Shown here: one piece after another, positions 22,309 through 32,500 of the stretch
Layout of the letters: every line of letters begins with the position of its first letter
Position numbering within the stretch: the stretch's first letter is position 1
Assembly (NCBI RefSeq): GCF_024509555.1
Contig: NZ_JAMWEL010000003.1
Location: 100,777-164,776 of the forward strand
Length of the DNA stretch: 64,000 bases
Direction of reading: 5' to 3'
DNA from: Streptococcus suis
GTDB taxonomy: Bacteria; Bacillota; Bacilli; Lactobacillales; Streptococcaceae
Notes under the pieces: generated by a model
Seen by the model: the letters and a program-made list of their open reading frames with translations, nothing else
The model's database searches: none
Told to the model about the DNA's origin: nothing
Translations under genes and position numbers: made by a program

Positions 22309-22932
22309 ATGACTAAAAAGAAAATTCAAAATATAATGAAGGCTACAATTGTGACAACCTTTCTAGGTGGAATGTTGGCATTTGGACAAGATTTTGTACA
22401 GGCAGACAGTCTAGCAAAAGATACTCCAACTATTGAGTCTTTAACTATTCAAATGGATGAGACAAAGCAAAAGGAAGAGGCTGCAGCTAAGGCTGCTGCT
22501 GAGAAAGCTGCTGCAGAAAGGGCAGCTGCGGAAGCCGCTGCTCAAGCTGCTCTCGCTACGAACATGGTTTCGGAAGTTGCAGTCGAATATACTGCCAATA
22601 CTTATCCAGTCGGACAATGTACATGGGGAGCAAAGGAGGCAGCACCCTGGGTAGGAAATTACTGGGGGAATGGTGGAGACTGGGCCGCAAGTGCAGCAGC
22701 GCAAGGTTATGAAGTAGGTACGACCCCTAAAGTTGGGGCAGTCATCGTCTGGACAGATGGTGGTTATGGTCACGTCGGTGTAGTAACCGAAGTTGGAGAG
22801 AATGGACTGATTCAGATTGTAGAATCAAATTATAATGGCAATATGGTTGTAGCAAATTACAGAGGATTGTTCAATCCACTGGAGACAGGAGCTGGAGCAG
22901 TTAGCTATATTTACCCTCCAGCTGGGGTATAA
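22309..22932 (+). CDS. Secreted CHAP-domain peptidoglycan hydrolase
   Basis: A 207-residue secreted protein with a signal peptide (about 1-32, ending FVQADS), an alanine-rich coiled coil (KQKEEAAAKAAAEKAAAERA) and a C-terminal CHAP domain. The catalytic Cys is in YPVGQCTWGAKEAAPWVG and the His in GGYGHVGVVTEV. CHAP enzymes cut peptidoglycan as amidases or endopeptidases in cell separation. Upstream, TGTTACATTTCTTTAAG at about 22233 partly fits the VicR/WalR site, which often controls such genes; only the first half matches well. The coiled coil plus CHAP layout resembles a small PcsB. Confidence 0.88.
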   Translation: MTKKKIQNIMKATIVTTFLGGMLAFGQDFVQADSLAKDTPTIESLTIQMDETKQKEEAAAKAAAEKAAAERAAAEAAAQAALATNMVSEVAVEYTANTYPVGQCTWGAKEAAPWVGNYWGNGGDWAASAAAQGYEVGTTPKVGAVIVWTDGGYGHVGVVTEVGENGLIQIVESNYNGNMVVANYRGLFNPLETGAGAVSYIYPPAGV

Positions 22933-22946
22933 ACACAAGAGTGTTT

Positions 22947-22970
22947 AAAGGTCTTGTAGGCCTTTTTTCA
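22947..22970 (+). terminator. Terminator after CHAP gene
   Basis: AAAGGTC and GGCCTTT form a stem with a T run. Confidence 0.8.
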
Positions 22971-23083
22971 CTGCCATGCTTTCGTTTTAAATTTTTTATA
23001 CCCCTGATAGAAATTATATATTGGCTCATAAGATTCTTTCGTGATATGATAGTACAATCGGAAAAAGAAAGAGTGTACAATTC

Positions 23084-23893
23084 ATGAAAAAATTAGTTTT
23101 ATTTGCAACAACAGCCCTAGCAGCCTTTACTTTAGCGGCCTGCACTTCTTCAACATCAACTAGTTCATCAAACAGTACAGATAAAGCTCTCTTGGCACAA
23201 ATCAAGGAAGAAGGTGTCATTCAAATCGGTACAGAAGGTGCCTATGCTCCTTACTCTTACCATGACGAGAGCGGAAAATTGGTTGGTTACGATGTAGAAG
23301 TGGCTGAAGCAGTTGCTGAGAAATTGGGTGTTGAGGTCGAGTTCGTTGAAACCAAGTGGGATTCCATGATTGCAGGTTTGGATGCAGCACGTTTTGATAC
23401 TATTGCCAACCAGGTTGGTGTGACAGACGAGCGCAAAGAAAAATATGATTTTTCAACACCATATACATATATCTATGGAGCCTTGGTAACTCAGAAAGAC
23501 AATACAGAGATTACAGGTTTTGCTGACTTGGCAGGTAAAAAATCTGCTAACAGCTTGACAAGTAACTGGGCAGATTTGGCGCGTGAAAATGGAGCAGAAG
23601 TTATTGGTGTAGATGGATTTGCACAGGCTGTTGAGTTGTTGAATACAAACCGTGTGGATGCAACCATCAACGATAACCTGGTTTACTTGGATTACCTCAA
23701 GCAACACGCAGATGCACCGATTAAACTTGTGACCTTGACAGACGATGTTTCCACAACAGCCTTCCCAGTGGTTAAAGGAAATGAAGACCTAGTAAAAGAA
23801 ATTGATGCGGCCTTGGCTGAATTGGCAAGCGAAGGCAAACTAGCTGAAATTTCAAACAAATACTTTGGCGAAGACGTATCAAAAGCCAAGTAA
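23084..23893 (+). CDS. Amino-acid (probably cystine) ABC transporter lipoprotein
   Basis: A 269-residue family 3 solute-binding lipoprotein. Its signal peptide has lipobox LAAC, followed by a Ser/Thr-rich linker and two lobes. The ligand-site motifs YAPYSYHDESGKLVGYDVEVA and ANQVGVTDERKEKYDFSTPY fit polar amino-acid binders and resemble TcyA/TcyJ-type cystine proteins. It is followed by a permease and an ATPase in one operon. The substrate is inferred. Confidence 0.88.
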   Translation: MKKLVLFATTALAAFTLAACTSSTSTSSSNSTDKALLAQIKEEGVIQIGTEGAYAPYSYHDESGKLVGYDVEVAEAVAEKLGVEVEFVETKWDSMIAGLDAARFDTIANQVGVTDERKEKYDFSTPYTYIYGALVTQKDNTEITGFADLAGKKSANSLTSNWADLARENGAEVIGVDGFAQAVELLNTNRVDATINDNLVYLDYLKQHADAPIKLVTLTDDVSTTAFPVVKGNEDLVKEIDAALAELASEGKLAEISNKYFGEDVSKAK

Positions 23894-23905
23894 GTAGGAG
23901 AAACT

Positions 23906-24565
23906 ATGACAGATAGAGTATGGCAATTAGTGATTGACTCATTTTCGCAGATACTTGTTCCAGGATTGTTGGTAACTATTCCACTGACAATCCTGTCTTT
24001 TGCCTTTGGCTTGCTCTTGGCTATTGGAACGGCCTTGGTACAGGTAGCCAATCTACCTGTTCTCAAGCAACTGGCTCGCTTTTACATCTGGATTATCCGT
24101 GGGACCCCTCTCTTGGTCCAACTTTATGTGATTTTTTATGGCTTACCAAGTTTGGGTCTGGTCATCGATGCCTTTCCATCGGCAGTCTTGGTGTTTTCTA
24201 TTAACACAGGTGCTTACGCTGCGGAAACTATTCGGGCATCGATTGAGTCCGTGCCTAAGGGGCAGTTGGAGGCTGGTTATTCTGTTGGGATGAGTTTTGC
24301 CCAGACCATGCGCCGTATTATTCTCCCTCAAGCCTTTCGAGTGGCCTTCCCACCTCTGTCTAATACTTTGATTGGTTTGGTCAAGGACACCTCTCTGGCA
24401 GCCAATATCACGGTCTTAGAGATGTTCATGGCAACCCAGCAGATTGCGGCTAGAACCTACGAGCCTTTTATTCTTTACTGTGAAGTTGCCCTTATCTACC
24501 TACTCTTTTCAACAATTTTGACCAAACTGCAAGCCTTTGGTGAGAAGAAGCTGGCAGTTTATTAG
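23906..24565 (+). CDS. Amino-acid ABC transporter permease
   Basis: A 219-residue HisM/GlnP-type permease with about five membrane segments and the EAA-loop region ESVPKGQLEAGYSVGMSF. It starts 12 bases after the binding protein with TAGGAGA. A single permease gene implies a homodimer. Part of the probable cystine importer. Confidence 0.92.
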   Translation: MTDRVWQLVIDSFSQILVPGLLVTIPLTILSFAFGLLLAIGTALVQVANLPVLKQLARFYIWIIRGTPLLVQLYVIFYGLPSLGLVIDAFPSAVLVFSINTGAYAAETIRASIESVPKGQLEAGYSVGMSFAQTMRRIILPQAFRVAFPPLSNTLIGLVKDTSLAANITVLEMFMATQQIAARTYEPFILYCEVALIYLLFSTILTKLQAFGEKKLAVY

Positions 24566-24574
24566 GAGGTTCAG

Positions 24575-25318
24575 ATGATTCAAGCAAGTGGAATAGAACT
24601 GGCCTTCCATGGTCAGCAGGTTTTAAAGGGAATTGATGTTCAGGTCAATCCTGGAGAGGTGGTTGTCATCTTGGGTCCATCTGGATCAGGTAAAACGACC
24701 CTACTTCGTTCCTTGAACTTTTTGGAAAAAGCTGACGCGGGTCACTTGGTTTTCGGTGAGGACAGCTATGACTTGGCTAAGATTAGCCACAAGGAAATTG
24801 CTGCCATTCGCAAACGAACAGCCTTTGTTTTTCAAAACTACAATCTCTTTGCCAACAAGACTGCCCTGCAAAACGTGACGGAAGGTTTGATTGTGGCTCG
24901 GAAAGTACCCAAACAAGAGGCTGAAAGAATTGGTAAGGCAGCCTTGGACAAGGTTGGTTTGTCGGACAAATATGATTTTTACCCAAGCCAGCTTTCAGGA
25001 GGTCAGCAACAACGGGTCGGCATTGCCAGAGCCATTGCGACCAATCCAGAAGTGATTTACTTTGATGAACCGACCTCTGCTCTCGATCCTGAGTTAATCG
25101 GTGAGGTTCTGGCTGTCATGATGCAGCTGGCAAAGGAAGGCATGACCATGGTGGTTGTGACGCATGAAATGGGCTTTGCGCGTGCAGTGGCTGATCGGGT
25201 TATTTTTATGGATGGGGGCCAGATTATTGAAGAAGGCCGACCAGAAGACATTTTTGACCATCCAAAAAAAGAACGAACCAAGCAATTCTTGGCTCGCATT
25301 CAGAAAGAAGATATATAG
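24575..25318 (+). CDS. Amino-acid ABC transporter ATPase
   Basis: A 247-residue ATPase. Walker A is [13 protein letters not shown], the signature is [15 protein letters not shown], and Walker B is [13 protein letters not shown], with the switch His in [16 protein letters not shown] precedes the ATG nine bases after the permease. Last gene of the operon; a terminator follows. Confidence 0.94.
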   Translation: MIQASGIELAFHGQQVLKGIDVQVNPGEVVVILGPSGSGKTTLLRSLNFLEKADAGHLVFGEDSYDLAKISHKEIAAIRKRTAFVFQNYNLFANKTALQNVTEGLIVARKVPKQEAERIGKAALDKVGLSDKYDFYPSQLSGGQQQRVGIARAIATNPEVIYFDEPTSALDPELIGEVLAVMMQLAKEGMTMVVVTHEMGFARAVADRVIFMDGGQIIEEGRPEDIFDHPKKERTKQFLARIQKEDI

Positions 25319-25322
25319 AATG

Positions 25323-25351
25323 AAAACACTGGCTTTGCTGGTGTTTTTTTA
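25323..25351 (+). terminator. Terminator of amino-acid ABC operon
   Basis: AAAACACTGGC and GCTGGTGTTTT form a stem with a long T run. Confidence 0.85.
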
Positions 25352-25412
25352 TTCCCAAAGAAATATAAGCGTCAACCATTAAAACAATTTTGCATTTTTT
25401 ATGGGAATTGGA

Positions 25413-25439
25413 TATAATAGAACAAAGAAAACGTTTGCA
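25413..25439 (+). promoter_or_regulatory. LacI-type regulator promoter with cre-like site
   Basis: TATAAT (25413-25418) is followed at 25426-25439 by AGAAAACGTTTGCA. This matches the catabolite-response consensus TGWAARCGYTWNCW at 13 of 14 positions and lies near the transcription start. The same 14 bases recur at 26456-26469. Confidence 0.75.
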
Positions 25440-25475
25440 TGAGATAGAGGGATATAAAGAAAGTAGGAGGTGTCA

Positions 25476-26414
25476 ATGGCAACTTTAGCGGATGTGGCTA
25501 GACTAGCTAATGTTTCAAAGATGACAGTATCGCGGGTCATCAATCATCCAGAACAAGTCACACAAGAGTTACGCACTCTGGTCACAGCTGCGATGGAGGA
25601 ACTTCATTACAAGCCCAACGTAGTCGCCAAGGCCTTGGCTCAGCAGCGAACCTTGATTGTGCAGGTAGTTATCCTTGAAAAAATGGATGTGGTTGAACCA
25701 TATTACATTGATTTATTGCAGGGAATAGCGAGGGAATTAAATCAGCGCAATTATACCTTGCAACTAGTAACAGATTCGAAGATGGTGACGGATCAGTGTG
25801 ATGGCTACATTGTGACAGGTGCCAGAAAGTCAGATTATTCATGGTTGAAAAGTTTAGGAAAACCGCTTATATTATTTGGTGAGAATAGCGAAGGGCTACC
25901 ATTTGTTGATTCAGATAACATGGAAGCCACTCAGGTAGCAACGGAATTCGCCCTTTCTAAAGGGTATGAACAGGTTTTCTTTGTGGGCATTGATGTGCCA
26001 GAGTCGTTTGAAGAAAAGCGAGAAGAAGGCTATAAAATGGCTATGGGAGACCGTGAGTGCCGTCTGTATCGCTTGGCAAATCATTCTCGCGTTGCAGAAG
26101 AATTTATCAAAAATATAGACGATTTACCAGAAAAGACTTGTTTTGTCTGCGCTTCGGACCGCCTAGCACTGGGAATTACAAGAGGGCTGCAAACTATTGG
26201 AAAATCCATTCCACAGGAAGTCGGTGTTATTGGATTCGATGGATTTTTTATCGATAGGATTTCAAATCCGAGGTTGACGACCATGAAGCAACCCATTCAA
26301 AAAATGGGAGCAATTAGTGTAAAGCGATTGATGGATATGCTGGACGGAAAACCATTGACCAGCTTGGCTCATTTCGACCGTGCTGAATTGATTGAACGAG
26401 AGACTACGCCATAG
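25476..26414 (+). CDS. LacI-family transcriptional regulator
   Basis: A 312-residue regulator from ATG 25476 (MATLADVARLANVSKMTVSR, the helix-turn-helix) with GGAGG just upstream. The rest is a periplasmic-binding-protein-like sugar-sensing domain. It sits directly before apuA, which suggests control of alpha-glucan degradation, as for MalR. Both genes carry the same operator-like sequence, so it may autoregulate and control apuA. CcpA could bind the same sites. The inducer is unknown. Confidence 0.9.
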   Translation: MATLADVARLANVSKMTVSRVINHPEQVTQELRTLVTAAMEELHYKPNVVAKALAQQRTLIVQVVILEKMDVVEPYYIDLLQGIARELNQRNYTLQLVTDSKMVTDQCDGYIVTGARKSDYSWLKSLGKPLILFGENSEGLPFVDSDNMEATQVATEFALSKGYEQVFFVGIDVPESFEEKREEGYKMAMGDRECRLYRLANHSRVAEEFIKNIDDLPEKTCFVCASDRLALGITRGLQTIGKSIPQEVGVIGFDGFFIDRISNPRLTTMKQPIQKMGAISVKRLMDMLDGKPLTSLAHFDRAELIERETTP

Positions 26415-26429
26415 TAGTTTCTTTTTTTG
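26402..26429 (+). terminator. Terminator overlapping the regulator's stop
   Basis: A stem around ACTAC/GTAGT is followed by seven T. The stop codon is in the hairpin. Confidence 0.65.
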
Positions 26430-26455
26430 ATGATTTTTGTTACCGATAACATTTG

Positions 26456-26494
26456 AGAAAACGTTTGCAAAGATTAGGTGTGATTGTATATACT
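26456..26494 (+). promoter_or_regulatory. apuA promoter overlapped by cre-like operator
   Basis: AGAAAACGTTTGCA (26456-26469) overlaps a candidate -35 (TTGCAA, 26465-26470), followed after 18 bases by TATACT (26489-26494). A repressor bound here would exclude RNA polymerase. Confidence 0.7.
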
Positions 26495-26528
26495 TATATT
26501 ATAAAAATCAATTTATGTGGAGGAGCCT

Positions 26529-29500
26529 ATGAAAAAGAAATCCATTCGAGAGACGAAATCAAGAGGAATGTTTGAGAAAAAACAATTTTTTAGCATTCGT
26601 AAACTAAATGTAGGCGTTGCATCCGTCGGTATTGCGACAGCTTTTCTGATGTCTGGAGTCGGTCAAGTAGTTCATGCCGAGGAAGTGGCTGCTCCTGCGG
26701 AAGCTACTATAACCAGTGTTTCGGAACAGTCTGGAGGAGCATCGACAAGTGAAACTGTATCAAGTGTAACCAATACAAGTCCTACTGGAGTATCGGAAAC
26801 CGTAGATAATGCTTCAGCTGCTCCGCTTGCAACTACTGTAACACCTGTGGCAGAAAGAGCTGCAGCAGAAACAGCTACATTATCTACTTCAGCAGAAACA
26901 CCTATCGAAGAAGGTAGCATTCGTTTGCACTTTGAAAATGTAGACGAAACAGCACCAGAAAGCCAAGGTTTGTGGACTTGGGGAGGAGTGGCAGAGCCGT
27001 CCGATGGGAATCAATGGCCAACGGATACAGCGAACTTTTCAAGCAGTCAGGTAGATGACTACGGTCATTACGTTGATATTAAAAAATCTGAGACACCAGG
27101 CACAATCGGTTATTTGGTCCTTAAAGATGGGGAAAAAATAACAGAATCGGACCAAAAAGTGGAGCTATTGGTCCCAGAGCAGAATGAAGCTTGGGTTGCG
27201 AGCGATTATAGCGTGTCTAGCTATGAGCCTCTCAAAGATGAAAATGTCCTCCGTATCAACTACACCCGTGAAGACAACAATTATGAAGGTTGGGGCGTTT
27301 GGACTTGGGGCGATACGACTGAAGCGAGTGACGGCTGGCCAACAGGTGCCGTTGACTTTAAACTTGGCAAATACGGAGCCTATGTTGACATTCCTCTATC
27401 GAATGGTTTAGATTCTAAGCTTGGATTTCTTTTGCTCAACCAAGATAACCCAGACCTAGCAGGCAATAAATCGATTGATTTAGCTTTTGCAGATCGTAAA
27501 CGGCATAGCCAAATCTTCCTTCGAAACGGTGACGACAAAGTTTACACAAATCCATATTTTATCGAAGAGAAAGTAGAACTCGATACCAGCAAAGCTACGC
27601 CGGGTACAAAAAATGTGACCCTTGAGGCTAGTAGCAAGGCACCATTCAACTACAATGAAAGTGGCTTGGTATCTGTAACTGTCACCAACCCTGAGAATGC
27701 TGAAATAGTCAAAATGGAAGTCGATACAAGTACCATCGGCGGAGGCCTTGTGCCAATCTCTACTGAGCTCAATCGTGTGACCATTAAAGCGACATCTAGC
27801 ACAGCGCCAGGGACATATAGTCTTCCTGTAAAGGTCTATGACAAGGACAACGGTTACTACGAAACAAAATTGGATGTGACTATTACAGAGCGTATCAAGG
27901 CAGATGGTGAAAAAGACTGGGACGAGCAAGTTATCTACTTTATGATGACAGACCGTTTCTACAATGGAGACACCAGCAATGACAAGTTAGTGGAAGGAAC
28001 AGCCTCCAACCCACGCGGTCTTTACCAGGGCGGTGACTTCAAAGGAGTGACAGCCAAGCTGGATTACTTGAAAGAATTGGGTGTGGACTCTATCTGGTTG
28101 ACTCCGATTGTGGAAAATATTCCACAGAATGTTGGTAGCGCAACAGATGGAGAGTACTATGCTTACCATGGTTATTGGGCATCCAATTTTGAGAAACTAA
28201 ATCCGCATTTGGGAAGTTTAGCTGATTTCCACGAATTGATTGATGCCGCGGCGGAAAAAGGTATAAACATTGTTGTTGACGTGGTGCTCAACCATGCTGG
28301 CTATGGTACAGAAGACACCTTTGCAGGTATGGTACGGACTAAGGAAGAAGACAAGCAGGGAGATGACCAATTAGGCTCATTATCTGGATTACCAGACTTC
28401 AAGACAGAAGAAGCAGCTGTTCGCAATCAGTTGGTTGCTTGGCAGGCATCTTGGTTGGAACGCTCAACAACTGCCAAGGGCAACTCTATCTATGCTTTCC
28501 GTGTCGATACAGTCAAACATGTTGATGATACCACATGGCAACATTTCAAAAATGAATTGGTGGATAGAGACCCTGACTTCCACTTGATTGGGGAAACTTG
28601 GGGAGCTAACTATAAAGATACCAAGGGTGACTTGGGTATCGGTACTATGGACAGTTTGTTGGACTTTGGCTTCAAGGATATTGCCAAATATCTGGTCAAT
28701 GGTCAACTAAAAGCAGCTGGAAAAGAGCTGGAAGAACGTAGCACGGTTCTGACTAGTGCAGCTTCTCTGGGTCAATTCTTGGGCAGTCATGACGAAGATG
28801 GTTTCCTCTACAGTCTCGGTGGCGCAGAAAAAGAAGGAAATCTGGACAAACTGAAATTGGCTGCTAGTCTTTTGATTACTGCTAAAGGTCAGCCAGTTAT
28901 TTACTACGGTGAAGAAGTGGGGCAATCTGGACAAAACAACTGGCCAGTTTATGACAACCGGTACGATTTCGATTGGAGCAAGGTAGAGACAAGTGATATT
29001 ACAGACCACTATCAGAAATTGCTGGCTTTCCGCAATTCTAATTCAACATTGCTCTCACGTGGTGATACAAGCACACTTGCTGGAAATGATAGCCAAGGTT
29101 GGCTTATCAGCAAACGCAGTTACCAAGATCAAGCTGCCTATCTTGTCTTCTCAACCAATACCGAGAACAAGGAAATGGCACTTGAAGTATCTGGTAAGGA
29201 TGTAGTGGTCACAGATGCCTACACAGGAAAATCTTATCAAGCTATCGAGAAAGACGATAAATGGGGTGTTCAAGTCGAACTGCCAACAATCGGTCAAGGT
29301 GGCACCATGCTCCTTCAGACAGAAGCAGGTGACATCGTTAATGCAAGTGTGCAAGGAGCAACTGAAGAACCAATTGAAGCAGGCTACTTCCGTGTTCACT
29401 TTAAAACTCTACCATCTGAAAATTTATCTAGCCTAGGTTTATGGACATGGGATGATGTCGAAAAACCATCGTCAGATCTTGGTGCTTGGCCAACGGGTGC

Positions 29501-32500
29501 AACCAATTTCAGTACTGCTAAGCAGGATGACTATGGCTATTATCTGGACATCAAGATGAAAGATGAAAAAGCTAGCAAGATTAGTCTTCTGATTAATAAT
29601 ACTTCTGGTGATAACATCACAGGTGACAAGACTATTGAACGGATTAGCACCAAGATGAATGAAGCTTGGTTTGATGAGAATTATCAACTCAGCCTCTATC
29701 AACCGCTCAAAGAAGGCTACATCCGTATCAATTACTTCCGTACCGATGGCAATTATGACCAAAAAGGTCTCTGGATCTGGGGTGATGTGACTGACCTTAC
29801 CTTGGGTGATTGGCCAAATGGTATTGATTTTGAAAACCAAGGCAAGTACGGTGCCTATATTGATGTCAAATTGACAGATTTACCAAGTTCCATTGGCTTC
29901 TTGCTATTGGATGAAAGCAAGTCAGGAGACGATGTGAAGATTCAACAGAAAGATTATAGCTTTACAGATTTGAAAAATCAGACACAAATCTTCCTCAAGG
30001 ATGATGATACGACTATTTACACCAATCCTTATTTTGTCAATAATGTCCGTGTGACAGGTGTTTCTCATGTTAGCCTAACAGCTCTAGAAGCAGCATTTAC
30101 AACACTTGAAGGTGCTGATAAGGAAAGTATTTTAGAAAAATTGTCTGTCACAGATAAAAATGGCCAGACAGTGAATGTGACGGACCTTGTCTTGGACATT
30201 ACTAGCAACAAGGTGCGAGTCCTTGGGGATTTCAACCAAGAAAATGCGGGCTATACCCTCAAATATGGTAATGATAGCTTCACAACAACTATGAGCTGGC
30301 AATTGAAGGATGAGCTCTATGCTTATGATGGAGAACTTGGTGCACGTGTGAGTCAGGCTGGTAGTGTCGTTGATATGACTCTCTGGTCTCCAAGTGCAGA
30401 CAGTGTAGCAGTTGTTCTTTATGATAAGGATGACCAGTCTAAGGTGGTCGGTAAATTAGCCATGACCAAGGGCGATAAGGGACAATGGGACCTCGAATTG
30501 AACAGTCAATCAGGTCTTGGTATCGCGGACTATCGTGGTTACTACTACCATTATGAAATCACTCGTGGGGATCAAGCTGTTCTTGTTTTAGATCCATATG
30601 CTAAGTCTTTAGCGGAGTGGAATAGTGATTTGGCAGATACAGATCCATCTTATCGGATTGCCAAAGCTGCGATTGTGGACCCAGCAGAAGTTGGTCCAAG
30701 TGATTTGAACTATGCCACAATTCCTAACTTCAATCAGCGTGAGGATGCCATTATCTATGAAGCACATGTCCGTGACTTCACATCCGATCCTGCTATTTCT
30801 GATGAATTGACAGCTCAGTTCGGTACCTTTGCGGCCTTTGCAGAGCGTCTCAGCTACCTCAAAGACCTGGGTGTGACCCATATTCAGTTGCTCCCGGTTA
30901 TGAGCTACTATTATGTCAATGAATTGAAAAATGCAGAGCGGATGAGCGAATACGCGTCAAGCAACAGTAACTACAACTGGGGCTATGATCCACAGAGCTA
31001 CTTTGCCTTTACAGGTATGTATTCTACAGATCCGACCGATCCAATGAAACGTATCGAGGAATTCAAAAACCTGGTCAATGAAATCCACAAACAAGGCATG
31101 GGTGTGATTTTGGATGTGGTCTATAACCACACTTCTAAGACTTTCTTATTTGAAGATTTAGAGCCAAACTATTATCACTTCATGGAGGCAGATGGTACAG
31201 CTAAATCAAGCTTTGGTGGTGGTCGTCTGGGAACCACTCACTACATGAGCCGCCGTGTCTTAGTTGATTCTATCAAGTATCTTGTGGACGAGTTTAAGGT
31301 AGATGGTTTCCGCTTCGATATGATGGGGGACCATGATGCCGAAGCAATTGAGCTGGCCTTTACCGAGGCTCAAAAACTCAATCCAAACATTATTATGCTT
31401 GGTGAAGGATGGAGAACCTTTACAGGCGATGCTAATCAGCCTGTTCAGCCAGCGGACCAAGACTGGATGAGTTCAACAGATACGGTTGCGGTATTCTCAG
31501 ATGAGATTCGTAACACACTTAAATCTGGTTATCCAAACGAAGGTCAGCCAGCCTTTATCACAGGCGGTGCTAAGAGTGTTGAGTCTGTCTTCAATAACAT
31601 CAAGGCACAACCAGGCAACTTCTTGGCAGATGATCCAGGTGATGTGATCCAGTATATTGCTGCGCATGATAACTTGACCCTCTTTGATATTATCGCTCAG
31701 TCCATCAAGAAAGATCCGTCAGTTGCTGAAAACTATACTGAAATTCACCAACGTCAACGCTTGGGTAATTTGCTGGTCTTGACTGCTCAAGGAACGCCGT
31801 TTATCCATTCTGGTCAGGAGTATGGACGGACCAAACAGTTCCGCCATCCTGATTACAAGGAGCCAGTTTCAGAGGATAAGGTACCAAACAAGGCGCATTT
31901 GTTGACCAATGCAGATGGCACGCCATTTGACTATCCATACTACATTCATGATTCTTACGATTCATCTGATGCGGTCAACAAGTTTGATTGGACCAAAGCG
32001 ACAGATGAGGCGCTTTATCCAGAGAATACCCGTACTCAGGCCTTTACAAAAGGATTGATTGCCTTGCGCAAATCTACAGATGCCTTCCGTTTGGGAACAA
32101 AAGACCAAGTCGATCAAATGGTTAGCTTGATTTCAATTCCAGGTCAAAATGGCATTGCCAAAAATGATGTGGTCATTGCCTATCAAACCATTGCAAACAA
32201 TGGGGACCGCTATGCTGTTTTTGTCAACGCCGACAGTAAGGAGCGCAGCTTTGTTCTTTCTGATAGTTACAAAGAATTGCTTAAGGGTCAAGTGCTGGTC
32301 GATGGTAAGCGGGCTGGAATAGCAGCGCTGACTGATTTAGTGGGTGTTGAATTGACTGATAGCGCAGTTGTTCTTGCACCTTTGACTGCAACGGTGATTC
32401 GCTTGCCTTACATCACTACGTCAGTTCCAGATACAGCGCCTACTGCTGAAGAAAAACCAACCCTAGACTTTACTACAAAAGAACGTACAGAAGAATCTGT

